Made by a program: the position numbers and the translations under genes. Below, in pieces: positions 34,003 through 36,489 of a stretch of DNA of 36,489 nucleotides. The stretch spans positions 1-36,489 of the forward strand of contig WRBN01000007.1 of assembly GCA_009784515.1 (NCBI GenBank), read 5' to 3'. A model generated the notes under the pieces. The model saw only the letters and a program-made list of their open reading frames with translations. It did no database searches and was not told the origin of the DNA. The first letter of the stretch is position 1. Every line of letters starts with the position of its first letter. The stretch comes from Spirochaetaceae bacterium. GTDB lineage: Bacteria; Spirochaetota; Spirochaetia; WRBN01.

Positions 34003-34305
34003 TTATTTTCCTCTCTCCCTAATATGTTCTTTGTAAAACCTAAACCATCTTTTATACAAAACATTATACACAAATATAATAACTATAATTGACTGTACCA
34101 TATTGATAGTATTTACAAAATTTTCTAAAATAATTAAATTTGCTCTACCCTGAAAATTTAACACCGATAAATGGCTAAATAAAATGGGCCGCCACATGCC
34201 AATTAAACCAAATAAAAAAGCTATAACTATAACGTTTGCAACTGTTGCCACTATGGCTTGCTCTAGGGTTTGTTTTGATTCTTTATTTAATGAAAATTTT
34301 TCCAT
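34003..34305 (-). CDS. Small two-helix membrane protein
   Basis: A 100-residue protein with two hydrophobic helices (about 18-40 and 60-85) and a basic C-terminus (RWFRFYKEHIRERGK). No family recognised. It starts the operon with the SPFH-like gene, six bases between stop and start, so it is likely its membrane partner. GAGATTACC lies before the ATG. Confidence 0.7.
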   Translation of the reverse strand: MEKFSLNKESKQTLEQAIVATVANVIVIAFLFGLIGMWRPILFSHLSVLNFQGRANLIILENFVNTINMVQSIIVIIFVYNVLYKRWFRFYKEHIRERGK

Positions 34306-34350
34306 AAGGTAATCTCTTTTTTACAGGTTTTTGATAATAATTTAAAGGCT

Positions 34351-34379
34351 ATATTACTAAAAGTAGCTGTTACTGTCAA
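34351..34379 (-). promoter_or_regulatory. Promoter of the two-helix/SPFH operon
   Basis: Minus strand TTGACA (34379-34374), 17-base spacer, TAATAT (34356-34351). The divergent plus-strand promoter begins 15 bases away. Confidence 0.7.
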
Positions 34380-34394
34380 CTATGAAAAATGGTG

Positions 34395-34423
34395 TTGACT
34401 AGCCGGCGAACTATGTTTACAAT
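34395..34423 (+). promoter_or_regulatory. Promoter of the ATPase/TOPRIM cassette
   Basis: TTGACT (34395-34400), 17-base spacer, TACAAT (34418-34423). Transcription should begin near 34430, which rules out the in-frame start at 34389 and fixes the start at 34443 behind AAGGAG. Confidence 0.75.
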
Positions 34424-34442
34424 ATTACTCAAGGAGCCTACT

Positions 34443-35519
34443 ATGCACTTAAAAAGCTTACACATACAAAACTACCGTGGCATTAAAGAGTTAAAGTTGG
34501 AAAATTTGGGGCAGATAAATATTTTTACAGGAAATAATAATAGCGGTAAGAGTACGGTGCTGGAGGCGGGGTATCAGGTTACACAGATTAGTAATCCGGA
34601 TGCTATGATAAGTATATCTGAACTGAGAATGGACACTATTCGTGATAACAATGATTGGTTAAATTTTTTTTATGAGAATGATCCAGTTAACGAACCAATC
34701 TTTGAAGCTGAATTTAATAACAACGAAGAACGAAGATTGACTATAAGTGCTAACCTAAAAGATTTAATAGTTAATAGTCCGATCGATGGGTTTCCTTTAT
34801 TGAAAAATAAAATATTTACTAAACAGGTTGAAGCCCTTGCTAGAGGCTTAGTTATTACAATAGAAGTTAATAGGAATAAATATGAATATAAACTTAGTTT
34901 AGTGAGTGTTAGTGGTTCGCTAAGATTAATTATTGAGAAATCAGAGGGATTAACAGGAGATAATTACAAAGAAAAAATAAAAACTGCCTTTATTAAGAAC
35001 CCATTCTACATGAATACACTACCCACCTTATTGATTATGCAAGAAGACGAGCGAGAAAATTTAATTAATGAAGATTTACGAAAACTATATCCATTAATTT
35101 CTCGTTATATAGTAGACACGCAACGAAATGCCGTAAAACTTAAATTAAATAATAACAAGACTATTCCATTAAGTGCAATGGGTGATGGTATTCGTAACCT
35201 CATTAACATCTCCACCCACTTGCGCAATAAAAACCACATCATCTTTATTGATGAAATAGAAAATGGCTTTCATTACAGCTTTTACCCTACCTTATGGCAA
35301 AGCCTAATTAGCATAGCTAAGGAGGCCGGTGTGCAGCTCTTTATAGCTACCCATTCTTATGAGTGTTTAAAAGCATTAAGCCAAAACCTTGATGGCGAAG
35401 TAGATACAAAACTCTTTAAACTAAGGCACAAAGATGAAACCCATAAAGTGTCTGTACTAGATAATAAGGGGATAAGAACGGTTATTGATGACGAAATTGA
35501 AAGAATTGAGGTACTTTAA
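34443..35519 (+). CDS. OLD-like/AAA15 ATPase of a two-gene cassette
   Basis: ABC/SMC-like ATPase of 358 residues: MHLKSLHIQNYRGIKELKL is the typical first strand of RecF/OLD ATPases, then Walker A TGNNNSGKSTVL (29-40), the signature-like SAMGDGIRNLINI, Walker B IIFIDEIENGFH, and the H-loop ATHSYECLKAL. The coiled-coil insertion is short. The C-terminus ends two residues into the next gene's start (TAATG overlap). The gene is AT-richer than its neighbours and poor in the GCC/GGC codons common around it, which suggests transfer. With its partner it resembles OLD-family defence ATPases such as those of PARIS and retron systems, but is shorter; function in phage defence is inference. Confidence 0.85.
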   Translation: MHLKSLHIQNYRGIKELKLENLGQINIFTGNNNSGKSTVLEAGYQVTQISNPDAMISISELRMDTIRDNNDWLNFFYENDPVNEPIFEAEFNNNEERRLTISANLKDLIVNSPIDGFPLLKNKIFTKQVEALARGLVITIEVNRNKYEYKLSLVSVSGSLRLIIEKSEGLTGDNYKEKIKTAFIKNPFYMNTLPTLLIMQEDERENLINEDLRKLYPLISRYIVDTQRNAVKLKLNNNKTIPLSAMGDGIRNLINISTHLRNKNHIIFIDEIENGFHYSFYPTLWQSLISIAKEAGVQLFIATHSYECLKALSQNLDGEVDTKLFKLRHKDETHKVSVLDNKGIRTVIDDEIERIEVL

Positions 35520-36028
35520 TGGAAAATTTTATTCTTTGTGAAGGAATAAGTGATAAAGAGTTTTTAAAACAGCTTATTAAAAAAATAGGTTACCCAGATA
35601 AAGCCATTTTTGTTAAAAATATGAAAGGAAAACCTAAAATAACCCATGCAGAGCAAACTGTTGTTGATAACTACACCGAAGATAATGTTTTAATTATAGT
35701 AGACGCTGACAATGATAATGTAATAGCTTTACGAGAAACTATCAAAGCCAAATGGAACATAACCGATGACCGCATTTTTATTATGCCCAATAACCAAAAT
35801 GAAGGCTGTTTAGAAACCTTAATGTTAAATTTTTACAAAAAAGCCAATTTTTTACAACCACTTATTATTTACCTAAAAGAAAAAAATTGTGATGATAAAG
35901 CCATAGTTGCCGCTTGCCGTTTTTGCTACAAAGAGCTGCCCGGTATACAATTTAACAACTTTGGAGACCCACTTTTTGATAGCCTTAAAGCCACCATTCA
36001 GCAAAATTTTCCCTTGCTTAATCCCTAG
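35519..36028 (+). CDS. TOPRIM-like DUF3226-type protein, partner of the ATPase
   Basis: A 169-residue protein with the TOPRIM layout: FILCEGISDKEFL (Glu8, Asp12) followed by VLIIVDADND (Asp62-x-Asp64), the acidic residues that bind Mg in TOPRIM nucleases and primases, and IMPNNQNEGCLETLML, typical of DUF3226. It starts one base inside the ATPase stop codon, so the two are coupled. Such a split ATPase/TOPRIM pair is a known form of OLD-type toxin or defence module; the TOPRIM half is the presumed nuclease. Same AT-rich composition as the ATPase. The fusA promoter begins inside its last codons. Confidence 0.8.
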   Translation: MENFILCEGISDKEFLKQLIKKIGYPDKAIFVKNMKGKPKITHAEQTVVDNYTEDNVLIIVDADNDNVIALRETIKAKWNITDDRIFIMPNNQNEGCLETLMLNFYKKANFLQPLIIYLKEKNCDDKAIVAACRFCYKELPGIQFNNFGDPLFDSLKATIQQNFPLLNP

Positions 36029-36042
36029 CAATTTGCTAAAAT
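36014..36042 (+). promoter_or_regulatory. fusA promoter inside the cassette end
   Basis: TTGCTT (36014-36019), 17-base spacer, TAAAAT (36037-36042). The -35 lies in the last codons of the TOPRIM-like gene. Confidence 0.65.
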
Positions 36043-36071
36043 AGCCTATCTTTCTTAGGTAAGGCACAACT

Positions 36072-36489
36072 ATGACAAACAAACTGCGTAACATTGGCAT
36101 TATGGCCCACATCGATGCCGGCAAAACCACCACCAGCGAGCGTATCCTCTTTTACAGCGGCAAAAGCCACCGCTTGGGCAATGTGGACGATGGCAACACT
36201 CAGCTGGATTGGATGGAGCAAGAGCAAGAGCGCGGCATTACCATTCAAAGTGCGGCTACTACTTTAACGTGGCAGGGTTATCAAATTAACTTGGTAGACA
36301 CGCCCGGCCATGTCGATTTTACTGCCGAAGTAGAGCGCAGTTTGCGTGTGCTTGATGGTGCGGTGGCCGTTTTTTGTGCCGTAGGCGGCGTACAGCCGCA
36401 AAGTGAAACGGTGTGGAAGCAGGCCAACAAATACAAGGTGCCGCGCCTAGCCTACATTAACAAAATGGACCGCATTGGCGCTAACTTTA
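36072..36489 (+). CDS. fusA: Elongation factor G, N-terminal part (partial)
   Basis: GTPase that moves tRNAs and mRNA through the ribosome. The first 139 residues are visible before the window ends. G1 [10 protein letters not shown] (12-21), G2 region [14 protein letters not shown]3 DTPGH and G4 NKMD are intact. The sequence [19 protein letters not shown] differs from the usual HKIGEVHDGAATMDW, and TIQSAATT is typical of the spirochaete/mitochondrial EF-G1 branch, so a second EF-G elsewhere in the genome is likely. AGGTAAGG lies before the ATG. Confidence 0.93.
   Translation, partial: MTNKLRNIGIMAHIDAGKTTTSERILFYSGKSHRLGNVDDGNTQLDWMEQEQERGITIQSAATTLTWQGYQINLVDTPGHVDFTAEVERSLRVLDGAVAVFCAVGGVQPQSETVWKQANKYKVPRLAYINKMDRIGANF

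Noticed and set aside
34389-34442. Upstream in-frame start for the AAA ATPase
   Set aside because: Lies at the -35 of the cassette promoter, whereas AAGGAG and the conserved first strand fit ATG 34443.
34443-36028. Direct assignment of the cassette as PARIS
   Set aside because: Both proteins are well below the usual AriA/AriB sizes and the TOPRIM half looks like DUF3226; kept as OLD-like only.

Overview
The window looks like a chromosomal segment of a Gram-negative, fairly AT-rich bacterium, most likely a spirochaete. Supporting points are: a spirochaete-type EF-G start at the right edge; a lone histone-fold protein like those described in Leptospira and Bdellovibrio; LptF/LptG and several lipoproteins, which imply an outer membrane; an alpha-2-macroglobulin-like C-terminus; and a chemoreceptor with a long Pro/Ala/Lys tail. 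Placement at phylum level is inference; no rRNA lies in the window. No tRNA, rRNA, CRISPR array or insertion sequence was seen.

Layout. 1-330 is the end of an alpha-2-macroglobulin-like gene, closed by a perfect terminator. 331-1300 is an AT-rich accessory patch with a decayed secreted-protein relic and a lipoprotein built of 22-residue repeats. 1308-4145 is uvrA (minus), followed by a frameshifted relic at 4224-4474. 4595-5896 is an AzgA-type purine permease and 6372-7658 is glgC with a long structured leader. 7739-11067 (minus) holds leuS and a membrane-anchored M23 protein. 11169-11756 is an orphan gene of unknown function.

11873-19435 is a tight seven-gene plus-strand run: dut, propeller-like lipoprotein, lptF, lptG, small secreted protein, nrnA-like DHH phosphoesterase and a short HrpA-like helicase. 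It converges with a SEC59-type lipid kinase gene, with overlapping 3' ends. An orphan peptide-binding lipoprotein (oppA-like, minus) is divergent from a chemoreceptor gene that is followed by pgi. Next come a small unknown protein, the histone-fold protein (minus), a secreted M23 peptidase, an M29 aminopeptidase (minus), a 32-residue membrane peptide, and a clpS-clpA operon with a small unknown leading gene. After a secreted unknown and an SPFH/two-TM membrane pair, an AT-rich two-gene cassette (AAA ATPase plus TOPRIM/DUF3226-like protein) is inserted before fusA.

Cross-cutting patterns. Promoters are strikingly uniform (TTGxxx-N17-TAxxxT). Several genes (uvrA, leuS, the clp operon, perhaps dut) have the -10 only 6-8 bases before ATG and no Shine-Dalgarno, which suggests leaderless mRNAs. 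A conserved leader of about 48 nt is shared by glgC and the mcp-pgi unit, each time between two promoters. It may be an undescribed RNA or operator element linking glycogen and hexose-phosphate genes with a chemoreceptor. The histone-fold protein, the ATPase/TOPRIM cassette and the shared leader are the items most worth following up.
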